The translations under genes and the position numbers were made by a program. Of a stretch of 64,000 nucleotides of DNA, positions 54,857 through 64,000 are shown one piece after another. Source of the DNA: Pseudomonas sp. Irchel s3h17 (GTDB lineage Bacteria > Pseudomonadota > Gammaproteobacteria > Pseudomonadales > Pseudomonadaceae); NCBI RefSeq assembly GCF_900187505.1, contig NZ_FYDL01000006.1:124001-188000 (forward strand), written 5' to 3'. Each line of letters starts with the position of its first letter. Position 1 is the stretch's first letter. The notes beneath the pieces are model-generated. The model saw only the letters and a program-made list of their open reading frames with translations, had not been told where the DNA came from and ran no database searches.

Positions 54857-55900
54857 ATGCCCCCCTCATCATTGAAGGTACTGTCCCGGTATCAATACGA
54901 TCCACTGGACCGTCTCATGGGCGTGGGACTTCTGGAGCGCGCAAGCACACGGCGCTTCTATCAGGAGAACTACCTGGCGACCGAACTGGACGACCAGGGG
55001 CAACGATCGATCATTCGCCATGCAGCTCAACCGTTGGCGCAGCAACAAAGCATGGCCGGTGTCAGCGAAACAACGCTACTGGCAACCGACCGAGCACATT
55101 CGCTGCTGCACACCTTGACCGGCACCGACCTGCGGCAAATGGCCTATACGGCCTACGGCCATCACCCTGCCGAAAGCGGTTTAAGTCGCTTGCTGGGATT
55201 CAACGGTGAGTGTCCGGACTCAATAACCGGGCACTATTTGTTGGGACAGGGCAAGCGTGCTTACAACCCTGTATTGATGCGTTTCAATAGCCCGGACAAC
55301 TTGAGTCCTTTTGGTGAAGGGGGGATTAATTCGTATGCTTATTGCGGAGATGATCCAATTAATTTTGTTGACCCAACAGGCAGCATAAAAATGAGCATAC
55401 TTATGCGAGGAAGAAGCCTAACAAACGTTCCAGAAATCGTCACAAACCCACAATTCAAGATAAAAAAAACCGCTACCACCATAGCTAAGGCTGATATTTC
55501 ACAGAACAATCCGATGCGCTCATCACCAACAACGAGTATTTCAACATTGACATCAAATAGTGATTCTTTTTCAGGGCGACCATCTAAAACAGGCAGCCAT
55601 ACAAATACGGCTAAAACAAGAATAAGCAAAGGTGTCCGGCCAGCACGAGCGCAGTTGTATAATGATGCACGAGAGTACGATGCGCTCAGCCCAAAGCACC
55701 CAGACATCAACATCCAAAAAAATTCTAACTTAATGAAAAAAATCGAAGAAATAAAAGCAGAAAGAGATGCTGATATAAAAGCAGGAAGACATACCAAAAC
55801 CCCCGTCCACACTGAAAGAATCAATCTCGTAAATAAACGCATCAAACAAATGCAACTCGAAGAGCTTAGAGAGAAAATTCGCACCACTCAATCTAATTAA
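54857..55900 (+). CDS. Orphan RHS/TccC-like protein with variable C-terminal tail
   Basis: A 347-residue protein. Residues 1-175 are an RHS-associated core, closely of the TccC type: YDPLDRLMGV, a central SLLHTLTG..AYTAYGHHPAESGLSRLLGFNGE, HYLLGQGKRAYNPVLMRFNSPD and the core end AYCGDDPINFVDPTG. The last 170 residues are unrelated, charged, Lys/Asn/Ser-rich, with a basic helical end. The DNA shifts from GC-rich to clearly AT-rich at the core boundary, as for a swapped toxin tip. No signal peptide, no VgrG or Tc partner, and no obvious immunity gene follow. I cannot name the tail. Confidence 0.8.
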   Translation: MPPSSLKVLSRYQYDPLDRLMGVGLLERASTRRFYQENYLATELDDQGQRSIIRHAAQPLAQQQSMAGVSETTLLATDRAHSLLHTLTGTDLRQMAYTAYGHHPAESGLSRLLGFNGECPDSITGHYLLGQGKRAYNPVLMRFNSPDNLSPFGEGGINSYAYCGDDPINFVDPTGSIKMSILMRGRSLTNVPEIVTNPQFKIKKTATTIAKADISQNNPMRSSPTTSISTLTSNSDSFSGRPSKTGSHTNTAKTRISKGVRPARAQLYNDAREYDALSPKHPDINIQKNSNLMKKIEEIKAERDADIKAGRHTKTPVHTERINLVNKRIKQMQLEELREKIRTTQSN

Positions 55901-55955
55901 TATGTAAAACTCATTGAGAACTTAAAAGTAACTGCACATAGAAACATGCCGCACA

Positions 55956-56576
55956 CTACGGCTCCAACCCGATCCCCCGCAAAATCACACTCGTCACCGT
56001 CTGCACCGCCCGCTCGAACTGCATGTCCGACAGCGGCTGATGGTCGTTGAGGATGTTCACCTGATGATCGAAGTCGGCGTAGTGCTGGGTCGAGGCCCAG
56101 ATCATGTACAGCAGGCTGGAAGGCTCCACCGGCAGGATGCGTTTGTCTTCCACCCACTGGCGAATCTTCGCTTCCTTCATCTTGGCCCAGTCATAGAGGC
56201 TGGCATCCAGGGCTTCGCCCAGGGTCGGTGCACCGTGGATGATTTCATTGGCCCAGACTTTCGAGCCGTAGGGGCGGCTGCGGGAATGGTTCATCTTGGC
56301 GCGGATGTAGCTGCTGAGCACCACCCGGGGGTCATCGAACATTTCGAAGCACAACGCGTCCTGCTTCCACACCTCCAGCAAGTCCAGGAGCACCGCGCTA
56401 TAGAGCTCGGTCTTGGTGCTGAAGTAGTAATGCAGGTTGGAGCGCGGCAACTGCACTTCCCTGGCAATGTCGCCCATCGCCGTGCCGCCGAAGCCTTTTT
56501 CGGCAAAGACCTTTTCGGCGGCCAACAGGATTTTATCGACGTTACTGCGACGGATCTCGATCTTGTGATTGCCCAT
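55956..56576 (-). CDS. TetR-family regulator, RutR-like
   Basis: A 206-residue repressor. The helix-turn-helix reads KILLAAEKVFAEKGFGGTAMGDIAREVQLPRSNLHYYFSTKTELY, as in RutR (YcdC). The C-terminal domain has the family's NEIIHGAPTLGEAL segment and a Trp-rich core. In E. coli RutR senses uracil and thymine; position beside the pyd genes supports the same here. The ATG at 56576 is the first after a long non-homologous upstream frame that belongs to shadow sequence. Confidence 0.88.
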   Translation of the reverse strand: MGNHKIEIRRSNVDKILLAAEKVFAEKGFGGTAMGDIAREVQLPRSNLHYYFSTKTELYSAVLLDLLEVWKQDALCFEMFDDPRVVLSSYIRAKMNHSRSRPYGSKVWANEIIHGAPTLGEALDASLYDWAKMKEAKIRQWVEDKRILPVEPSSLLYMIWASTQHYADFDHQVNILNDHQPLSDMQFERAVQTVTSVILRGIGLEP

Positions 56577-56695
56577 GAGGGCTCCCTGGCAGCGGCATGG
56601 GTCAAGACTAGCATTCGCCACCAACGAAACGAAACGTCCCACGGCACGTACAGCAGAGGTCGATTTTCGCCGCTCTGCCCAGCACCGGCAGCGCC

Positions 56696-57496
56696 TTACG
56701 CCTTGAGCAGCATGTAGCCGGCCAGCAGCAGGCACACGCTGGCAAACCCCACCTGCAGCGCGCGGGCGGGCACGCGGGCACACAGGCGACGGCCGATCAC
56801 CATGCCGACGATACTGGCGCCAATGAACGCGATACCCTGGCCATCGATCCTGACGCCGGCCTGCAAGGCACCGATCACCCCGATCGCCGAGATCAGGCTG
56901 ATCACCATCAGGGAGGTGGCGACAATCCCGCGCATCTGGACGTCGGTCAGTTGCTTGAACGCCGGGACGATCAGAAACCCGCCGCCCACGCCCAGAAGCC
57001 CCGACACCACACCGGTCACCGCCCCGAGCGCGGCCAGGGTCGCGGTGCATTTGGCGGTCCAGGAAAAGCGCCCGGTCTGTTGATCGAGCATGCAATTCTT
57101 CTGGCCCCAGTTGGCGTGGCCATGGTCGCTCGGCCCCGCCTCCCGGCGTTCGCGACGCAACATCCGCCAGGCCACCATGATCATCAACAGGCTGAACAGG
57201 ATCATCAGGATGTTCTCCGGCATCTGGTGGGCAAAGTAGATGCCCAACGGGGAAAACACCGCGCCCAGCAAGGCAATCAGCAGCGCCGCGCGGTACCGCA
57301 CCAGGCCGTGGCGCAATCCGTCGATGGCGCCGACCGCCGCGGCACTGCCCACCGCGAACAACGCGACAGGGGCGGCCTGGGTCATGGTCCAGCCCAACCC
57401 CAGTACCAACGCCGGCACGGCAAGAATGCCGCCACCGGCACCGGTCAACCCCAGTAACAACCCCATCACCACGCCAAAAAAACTCGCCAGCAACAT
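56696..57496 (-). CDS. TSUP (TauE/SafE) family permease, sulfur-associated
   Basis: A 266-residue, eight-helix permease. N-terminal GLTGAGGGILAVPALVLGLG and second-half GLLGVGGGFLIVPAF are the paired TSUP signatures; the central loop has a Cys (KNCMLD) and His. It probably moves sulfite or a related sulfur species. It is divergent from the MBL gene, whose product handles persulfides in relatives. ATG 57496 begins the first helix; the ORF could extend to 57592 but would be charged. Confidence 0.85.
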   Translation of the reverse strand: MLLASFFGVVMGLLLGLTGAGGGILAVPALVLGLGWTMTQAAPVALFAVGSAAAVGAIDGLRHGLVRYRAALLIALLGAVFSPLGIYFAHQMPENILMILFSLLMIMVAWRMLRRERREAGPSDHGHANWGQKNCMLDQQTGRFSWTAKCTATLAALGAVTGVVSGLLGVGGGFLIVPAFKQLTDVQMRGIVATSLMVISLISAIGVIGALQAGVRIDGQGIAFIGASIVGMVIGRRLCARVPARALQVGFASVCLLLAGYMLLKA

Positions 57497-57657
57497 AAAA
57501 CACTCGTGATCTGCGAAAAAAGCCGGGAGCGCCCGGTATCGATGCCAGACAGGATAGAGCCCCGCAGGCTTTTTTCCTTCATTGAATTGCATGGGGGCTG
57601 GTCAGCACAGGGAAAATGCCACTACGCTCAAGGCTTGTCCTGAATGAATCGCCCACC

Positions 57658-58521
57658 ATGCCCGCCTTGATTGAAGCTTTTTTCGACCCCGCGTCATCGA
57701 CCTTTACCTACGTCATCTATGACCACGACGGCGGGGCCTGCGCCATCGTCGATCCGGTGCTCGACTACGACCCGGCGGCCGGCCGGACTGCAACGACCCA
57801 GGCCGACCGGGTGATCGCCTTCGTGCGCGCGCACCGGCTACAGGTGCAATGGCTGCTGGAAACCCATGCCCATGCCGATCACCTGTCCGCCGCGCCTTAC
57901 CTGCGCCGCGAACTGGGTGGCAGGATCGCAATCGGCGAATCGATCAGCAAGGTTCAGGGGGTGTTCAAGCGTTTGTTCAACCTTGAGCCGGAGTTCCGTA
58001 TCGACGGTTCGCAGTTCGATCACCTGTTTGCCGCGGACGAGTCATTCATGATCGGCACGCTCAAGGCCACGGCCCTGCATGTCCCCGGTCATACGCCAGC
58101 GGACATGGCCTACCTGGTCGACGGCGACGTGATCCTGGTGGGCGACACGTTGTTCATGCCCGACGTGGGTACCGCCCGTTGCGACTTCCCCGGCGGCAAC
58201 GCCAACCAGCTATTCGCTTCGATCCACAGGCTGCTGGCCTTCCCTGCCTGCGTGCGGCTTTATGTCTGCCACGACTACCCGCCCGAGGGCCGGGAGGCAC
58301 AATGCCAAACCACGGTGGGCGAGCAGCGCCAACGCAACATTCATATCCACGACGGCATCGACGAAGCCGCGTTTGTCGCCATGCGCACCCAACGTGACGC
58401 CGGGCTGGACATGCCCAAACTCCTGCTGCCGGCGATCCAGATCAATGTGCGGGCGGGCAATCTGCCGCCCGCCGAAGACAATGGCGTGACCTACCTGAAA
58501 ATCCCGATCAACCAGTTCTGA
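57658..58521 (+). CDS. Metallo-beta-lactamase-fold hydrolase, persulfide dioxygenase-like
   Basis: A 287-residue MBL protein. The THAHADHLSAAPYLRRELGG motif, the later GHTPADMAY and DTLFMPDVGTARCDFPGG give the full metal-binding set. The DVGTARCDFPGG signature is typical of ETHE1/Blh-type enzymes that oxidise glutathione persulfide to sulfite. Paired with the divergent TSUP permease, the two could detoxify sulfide and expel sulfite. The ATG at 57658 begins the family N-terminus (MPALIEAFFD). Confidence 0.85.
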   Translation: MPALIEAFFDPASSTFTYVIYDHDGGACAIVDPVLDYDPAAGRTATTQADRVIAFVRAHRLQVQWLLETHAHADHLSAAPYLRRELGGRIAIGESISKVQGVFKRLFNLEPEFRIDGSQFDHLFAADESFMIGTLKATALHVPGHTPADMAYLVDGDVILVGDTLFMPDVGTARCDFPGGNANQLFASIHRLLAFPACVRLYVCHDYPPEGREAQCQTTVGEQRQRNIHIHDGIDEAAFVAMRTQRDAGLDMPKLLLPAIQINVRAGNLPPAEDNGVTYLKIPINQF

Positions 58522-58551
58522 GCGTTTCTGGAAACTGCCACGAGCACCCAC

Positions 58552-59040
58552 TCAGAGGGCCAGGGTCAACCCGTTGGCCGGCAGCGGTAGCGCGGTTTTG
58601 TAGCGCACCTGCTTGAGCGCAAAACTCGAGCGGATGTTCGCCACCCCCGGGACCTTGGTCAAAAAGTCCATCATGAAGCGCTCCAGCGACTGAATGGTCG
58701 GCACCAGCACCCGGATCAGGTAGTCCGGGTCGCCGGCCATCAGATAGCACTCCATCACCTCCGGGCGGTTGGCAATCGCCGCTTCGAACTGCGCCAGGGC
58801 CTCCTCCACCTGCTTCTCCAGGCTGACGTGAATGAACACGTTGACGTGCAGCCCCAGCAAGTCGGCATCCAGCAGCGTGACCTGCTCGCGAATCAGGCCC
58901 AATTCCTCCATCGCCTTGACCCGATTGAAACAAGGAGTCGGCGACAGATTCACCGAACGCGCGAGGTCGGCGTTGGTGATGCGCGCGTTCTCCTGAAGGC
59001 TGTTGAGAATGCCGATATCCGTACGATCCAGCTTACGCAT
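58552..59040 (-). CDS. bkdR: Lrp/AsnC-type regulator of branched-chain keto acid oxidation
   Basis: A 162-residue Lrp-family regulator. The N-terminal helix-turn-helix ([38 protein letters not shown]) and the C-terminal RAM ligand domain (with [13 protein letters not shown]) are complete. In P. putida BkdR activates the divergent bkd operon when bound to branched-chain amino acids. The same divergent layout is present here. Confidence 0.95.
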   Translation of the reverse strand: MRKLDRTDIGILNSLQENARITNADLARSVNLSPTPCFNRVKAMEELGLIREQVTLLDADLLGLHVNVFIHVSLEKQVEEALAQFEAAIANRPEVMECYLMAGDPDYLIRVLVPTIQSLERFMMDFLTKVPGVANIRSSFALKQVRYKTALPLPANGLTLAL

Positions 59041-60461
<1,421 letters not shown>

Positions 60462-60462
60462 C

Positions 60463-61521
60463 ATGAACGATCACAACAACACTATTGAGTTGGATACCGC
60501 CATGACCACCACCACCATGACCATGATCCAGGCCCTGCGCTCGGCCATGGACGTGATGCTCGAGCGCGACGACGACGTCGTGGTGTTCGGCCAGGACGTC
60601 GGTTACTTCGGCGGTGTGTTCCGTTGCACCGAAGGCTTGCAGAACAAGTACGGCACCTCGCGGGTGTTCGACGCGCCGATCTCGGAAAGCGGCATCGTCG
60701 GCGTGGCGGTGGGCATGGGTGCCTACGGCCTGCGTCCGGTGGCCGAGATCCAGTTCGCCGACTACGTCTACCCGGCGTCGGACCAGATCATCTCCGAAGC
60801 CGCGCGCCTGCGCTATCGTTCGGCGGGCGAGTTCACCGCCCCGATGACCCTGCGCATGCCGTGTGGCGGCGGTATCTACGGTGGCCAGACCCACAGCCAG
60901 AGCATCGAAGCGATGTTCACCCAGGTCTGTGGCCTGCGCACGGTCATGCCGTCCAACCCCTACGACGCCAAGGGCCTGTTGATCGCCGCCATCGAAAACG
61001 ATGACCCGGTGATCTTCCTCGAGCCAAAACGCCTGTACAACGGCCCGTTCGACGGCCACCACGACCGCCCGGTAACGCCGTGGTCGAAACACCCGGCCGC
61101 CCAGGTGCCGGACGGTTACTACACCGTCCCGCTGGACGTCGCCGCCATCACTCGCCCGGGCTCGGCCGTCACCGTCCTGACCTACGGCACCACGGTGTAT
61201 GTGTCACAAGTGGCCGCCGAAGAGACCGGTATCGACGCCGAAGTCATCGACCTGCGCAGCCTGTGGCCGCTGGACCTGGACACCATCGTCAAGTCAGTGA
61301 AGAAAACCGGACGCTGCGTGGTCGTCCACGAAGCCACCCGGACCTGCGGTTTTGGCGCCGAACTGGTGTCGCTGGTGCAGGAACACTGCTTCCACTACCT
61401 GGAAGCGCCGATCGAACGCGTGACCGGTTGGGACACCCCCTACCCCCACGCGCAAGAGTGGGCGTATTTCCCTGGCCCGTCCCGTGTGGGCGCGGCTTTG
61501 AAACGGGTCATGGAGGTCTGA
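60463..61521 (+). CDS. bkdA2: Branched-chain 2-oxoacid dehydrogenase E1 beta
   Basis: A 352-residue beta chain forming the alpha2beta2 E1. It contains the transketolase pyrimidine-domain signature (GQDVGYFGGVFRCTEGL) and the C-terminal transketolase segment (VIDLRSLWPLD..VVVHEATRTCGFG). The start at 60463 (MNDHNN) agrees with the P. putida N-terminus. It follows bkdA1 by a single base and is directly joined to bkdB. Confidence 0.97.
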   Translation: MNDHNNTIELDTAMTTTTMTMIQALRSAMDVMLERDDDVVVFGQDVGYFGGVFRCTEGLQNKYGTSRVFDAPISESGIVGVAVGMGAYGLRPVAEIQFADYVYPASDQIISEAARLRYRSAGEFTAPMTLRMPCGGGIYGGQTHSQSIEAMFTQVCGLRTVMPSNPYDAKGLLIAAIENDDPVIFLEPKRLYNGPFDGHHDRPVTPWSKHPAAQVPDGYYTVPLDVAAITRPGSAVTVLTYGTTVYVSQVAAEETGIDAEVIDLRSLWPLDLDTIVKSVKKTGRCVVVHEATRTCGFGAELVSLVQEHCFHYLEAPIERVTGWDTPYPHAQEWAYFPGPSRVGAALKRVMEV

Positions 61522-62805
61522 ATGGGCACGCACGTTATTAAAATGCCGGACATTGGCGAAGGCATTGCAGAAGTTGAACTGTCGGCGTGGCACGTCAAGG
61601 TTGGCGACATGGTGGTCGAAGACCAGCTACTGGCCGATGTGATGACCGACAAGGCGATGGTCGACATCCCGTCGCCGGTACACGGCAAGGTGATCTCCCT
61701 GGGCGGTGTGCCCGGCGAAGTCATGGCCGTTGGCAGCATCTTGATCAGCATTGAAGTCGAAGGCGCGGGTAACTACAAAGAGTCCGCGCAGCCGGCCGCC
61801 GCTACCGAAGTCCAGGCCGAGGCGCCGAAAGCCGCGCCCGCGCCGGCCCCCAAGGTCGAGACCGTGGCCGCCAGCAAACCGGCACCTGCCTGCCGCCCAG
61901 CGCTCCAGGCACCCGTAGCTCGCGAAGCCGACGAACGTCCGCTGGCATCGCCGGCCGTGCGCAAGCACGCACTGGACGCTGGCATTCAATTGCGCCTGGT
62001 TCAGGGCACCGGTCCCGCCGGGCGAATTCTGCACGAGGACCTTGAGGCCTACCTGACGCAGGGTCCTTCGGTAACACCCGCTGCGGGCGCGGCCTACAGC
62101 GAACGCCATGACGAAGAGCAGATCCCGGTCATCGGCATGCGCCGCAAGATCGCCCAGCGCATGCAGGACGCCACCCAGCGCGCCGCGCATTTCAGTTATG
62201 TCGAGGAAATCGACGTCACCGCGGTGGAAGAGCTGCGTGCGCACCTGAATGAAAAACACGGGGCCACCCGCGGCAAGCTGACCTTGCTGCCGTTCCTGGT
62301 GCGCGCCATGGTCGTTGCCCTGCGCGACTTCCCGCAGATCAACGCCCGTTACGACGACGAAGCCCAGGTCATCACCCGCCTCGGCGCCGTGCATGTGGGC
62401 ATCGCCACTCAAGCCGACATCGGTTTGATGGTGCCCGTGGTGCGGCACGCCGAAGCGCGCAACCTGTGGGACAACGCCACGGAAATCGCCCGCCTGGCCA
62501 CCGCCGCACGCACTGGCAAGGCCGGCCGTGACGAGTTGTCCGGCTCGACCATCACCCTGACCAGCCTGGGTGCCCTGGGCGGCATCGTCAGCACCCCGGT
62601 GCTGAACCTGCCGGAAGTGGCCATCGTCGGTGTCAACAAAATCGTTGAACGTCCGATGGTGATCAAGGGCCAGGTGGTGATCCGCAAGATGATGAACCTC
62701 TCCAGCTCCTTCGATCACCGGGTGGTCGACGGCATGGACGCGGCGCTCTTCATCCAGGCCATTCGCGCTCTGCTCGAACAACCCGCCACCCTGTTTTTGG
62801 AGTAA
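61522..62805 (+). CDS. bkdB: Branched-chain 2-oxoacid dehydrogenase E2 (lipoyl acyltransferase)
   Basis: A 427-residue dihydrolipoyl transacylase. The lipoyl domain (1-85) has its Lys in MTDKAMVDIPSP. An Ala/Pro linker, a peripheral-subunit-binding domain (about 140-175, ASPAVRKHALDAG..GPAGRI) and a catalytic domain follow. The catalytic His and Asp lie in SSSFDHRVVDGMDAA near the C-terminus. It makes the core of the complex that E1 and LpdV bind. Confidence 0.97.
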   Translation: MGTHVIKMPDIGEGIAEVELSAWHVKVGDMVVEDQLLADVMTDKAMVDIPSPVHGKVISLGGVPGEVMAVGSILISIEVEGAGNYKESAQPAAATEVQAEAPKAAPAPAPKVETVAASKPAPACRPALQAPVAREADERPLASPAVRKHALDAGIQLRLVQGTGPAGRILHEDLEAYLTQGPSVTPAAGAAYSERHDEEQIPVIGMRRKIAQRMQDATQRAAHFSYVEEIDVTAVEELRAHLNEKHGATRGKLTLLPFLVRAMVVALRDFPQINARYDDEAQVITRLGAVHVGIATQADIGLMVPVVRHAEARNLWDNATEIARLATAARTGKAGRDELSGSTITLTSLGALGGIVSTPVLNLPEVAIVGVNKIVERPMVIKGQVVIRKMMNLSSSFDHRVVDGMDAALFIQAIRALLEQPATLFLE

Positions 62806-62808
62806 GAC

Positions 62809-64000
62809 ATGCAACACACTCTGAACACCACGTTGCTGATCATCGGCGGCGGTCCTGGCGGTTATGTGACGGCGATCCGCGCCGGCCAGTTGGGTATCTC
62901 GACCATTCTGGTCGAAGGCCAATCGTTGGGCGGCACCTGCCTGAATATCGGCTGCATTCCCTCCAAGGCGCTGATCCATGTCGCCGAGCAGTTCCACCAG
63001 ACCCGGCACCACAGCCAGGATTCGGCCCTGGGGATCAATGTCTCGGCACCGACCCTGGACATCGGCAAGAGCGTCGAGTGGAAGGACGGCATCGTCGATC
63101 GCCTGACCACCGGCGTCGCGGCCCTGCTGAAAAAGAACAAGGTCCAGGTGATTCAAGGCTGGGCCAAGGTCATCGACGGCAAAACCGTGGACGTCGGCGA
63201 CACCCGCATCCAGTGCGAGCACCTGGTGCTCGCCACCGGTTCGACCAGCGTCAACCTGCCGATGCTGCCAATCGGCGGAGCAGTCATCTCCTCCACCGAA
63301 GCGCTGGCGCCGAACAGCGTGCCCAAGCGCCTGATCGTGGTCGGCGGCGGCTATATCGGCCTGGAACTGGGGATTGCCTACCGCAAGCTCGGTGCCGAGG
63401 TCAGCGTGGTCGAGGCGCAGGAGCGGATTCTGCCGGCCTACGATGGCGAACTGACGCAGCCGGTACACGAAGCGCTCAAGCAACTGGGCGTGAAGCTGTA
63501 CCTCAAGCACAGCGTTCAAGGCTTCGACGCGGCCACCCACACCTTGCAGGTGCGCGACCCGAATGGCGACACCCTGACCCTGGAAACCGATCGGGTGCTG
63601 GTGGCCGTTGGTCGTAAACCCAATACCCTGGGCTGGAACCTGGAAGCGCTGAACCTGGACATGAACGGATCGGCCATCAAGATCGATAACCGCTGCCAGA
63701 CCAGCATGCGCAACGTCTACGCCATCGGCGACCTGAGCGGCGAACCGATGCTGGCGCACCGTGCCATGGCGCAAGGTGAAATGGTTGCCGAGCTGATCTC
63801 GGGCAAACAGCGCGAATTCAACCCTGCCGCCATCGCCGCCGTGTGCTTTACCGACCCGGAACTGGTGGTGGTCGGCAAGACCCCGGACGAAGCCAAGGCC
63901 ACGGGCCTGGACTGCATCGTGGCGAACTTCCCGTTCGCGGCCAACGGCCGGGCGATGACCCTGGAATCGAAAAGCGGCTTCGTGCGGGTGGTGGCGCGAC
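62809..64000 (+). CDS. lpdV: Dihydrolipoyl dehydrogenase E3 of the bkd complex (3' end missing)
   Basis: The first 397 residues of a flavoprotein that reoxidises the E2 lipoyl group with NAD+. FAD-binding [17 protein letters not shown], the redox-active disulfide [15 protein letters not shown], the NAD-binding [10 protein letters not shown] and [16 protein letters not shown] are all present. The start is 3 bases after bkdB. The gene runs off the right edge inside the dimerisation domain. Confidence 0.95.
   Translation, partial: MQHTLNTTLLIIGGGPGGYVTAIRAGQLGISTILVEGQSLGGTCLNIGCIPSKALIHVAEQFHQTRHHSQDSALGINVSAPTLDIGKSVEWKDGIVDRLTTGVAALLKKNKVQVIQGWAKVIDGKTVDVGDTRIQCEHLVLATGSTSVNLPMLPIGGAVISSTEALAPNSVPKRLIVVGGGYIGLELGIAYRKLGAEVSVVEAQERILPAYDGELTQPVHEALKQLGVKLYLKHSVQGFDAATHTLQVRDPNGDTLTLETDRVLVAVGRKPNTLGWNLEALNLDMNGSAIKIDNRCQTSMRNVYAIGDLSGEPMLAHRAMAQGEMVAELISGKQREFNPAAIAAVCFTDPELVVVGKTPDEAKATGLDCIVANFPFAANGRAMTLESKSGFVRVVAR

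Noticed and set aside
56577..57503. N-terminal extension of the RutR-like gene across the TSUP gene (single 515-codon frame)
   Set aside because: The upstream part is an alternative frame of the TSUP permease; only residues from 56576 onwards match a TetR protein.
61627..63774. 715-codon minus-strand open frame opposite bkdB and lpdV
   Set aside because: Same reason: antisense to conserved genes, low-complexity composition, no recognisable domain.

Overview
The window is a chromosomal segment of a Pseudomonas, most likely of the P. fluorescens group. This rests on GC-rich coding sequence with an intact bkdR/bkdA1A2B/lpdV locus, a pyd-type pyrimidine-degradation cluster, OprD-family porin, LpxO, DUF2790 and DUF1652 proteins, a TccC-like orphan Rhs protein and typical REP/REPIN repeats (GTGGGAGCGGGCTTGC). 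I saw no tRNA, rRNA, CRISPR array or intact insertion sequence.

Layout. 1-5112: signalling operon (partial response regulator, CheR methyltransferase, triple-REC hybrid kinase) with a divergent single-domain regulator. 5211-13896: envelope and metabolic genes (glycosyltransferase, OprD-type porin, DUF2790 protein, ecotin, a short threonine deaminase with an upstream attenuator, PQQ-type sugar dehydrogenase, LpxO). 13897-14643: gene-poor gap with an orphan terminator. 14644-21290: AI-2E-type permease, a tripartite AaeAB-like efflux operon with a K+ channel gene, and GltS. 21407-24822: accessory genes (HxlR regulator, nitrilase, GFA protein, YcgJ-like, DUF1652). 24980-32207: tightly overlapping operon of two REC/GGDEF/EAL proteins, a di-heme peroxidase, a sensor kinase and a decayed third regulator, followed by an integrase remnant. 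32578-46788: housekeeping and regulatory genes (YbiT ABC-F, MFS, PssA, TetR, ToxR/ToxS-like pair, CSS-EAL phosphodiesterase, AraC, TSUP, NudC, dienoyl-CoA isomerase-like). 46949-56576: divergent reductive pyrimidine degradation cluster (amidohydrolase and NCS1 permease leftward; dihydropyrimidinase, PreT, PreA rightward), an orphan Rhs gene with an AT-rich tail, and a RutR-like TetR gene. 56696-58521: TSUP permease divergent from a persulfide-dioxygenase-like MBL protein. 58552-64000: bkd locus, running off the right edge in lpdV.

Most notable. (1) Two adjacent REC-GGDEF-EAL paralogues appear reciprocally degenerate: the first keeps GGDEF and has lost EAL residues, the second keeps EAL and has lost GGDEF residues. 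They are translationally coupled to a periplasmic di-heme peroxidase and a periplasmic-sensing kinase, suggesting a peroxide/redox-linked c-di-GMP switch. (2) The short ilvA-type gene carries a textbook attenuator: promoter, 21-codon Thr/Ile-containing leader peptide starting almost at the predicted +1, antiterminator sequence and terminator. (3) A ToxR/ToxS-like overlapping pair sits next to a 35-residue membrane ORF and a CSS-EAL phosphodiesterase.
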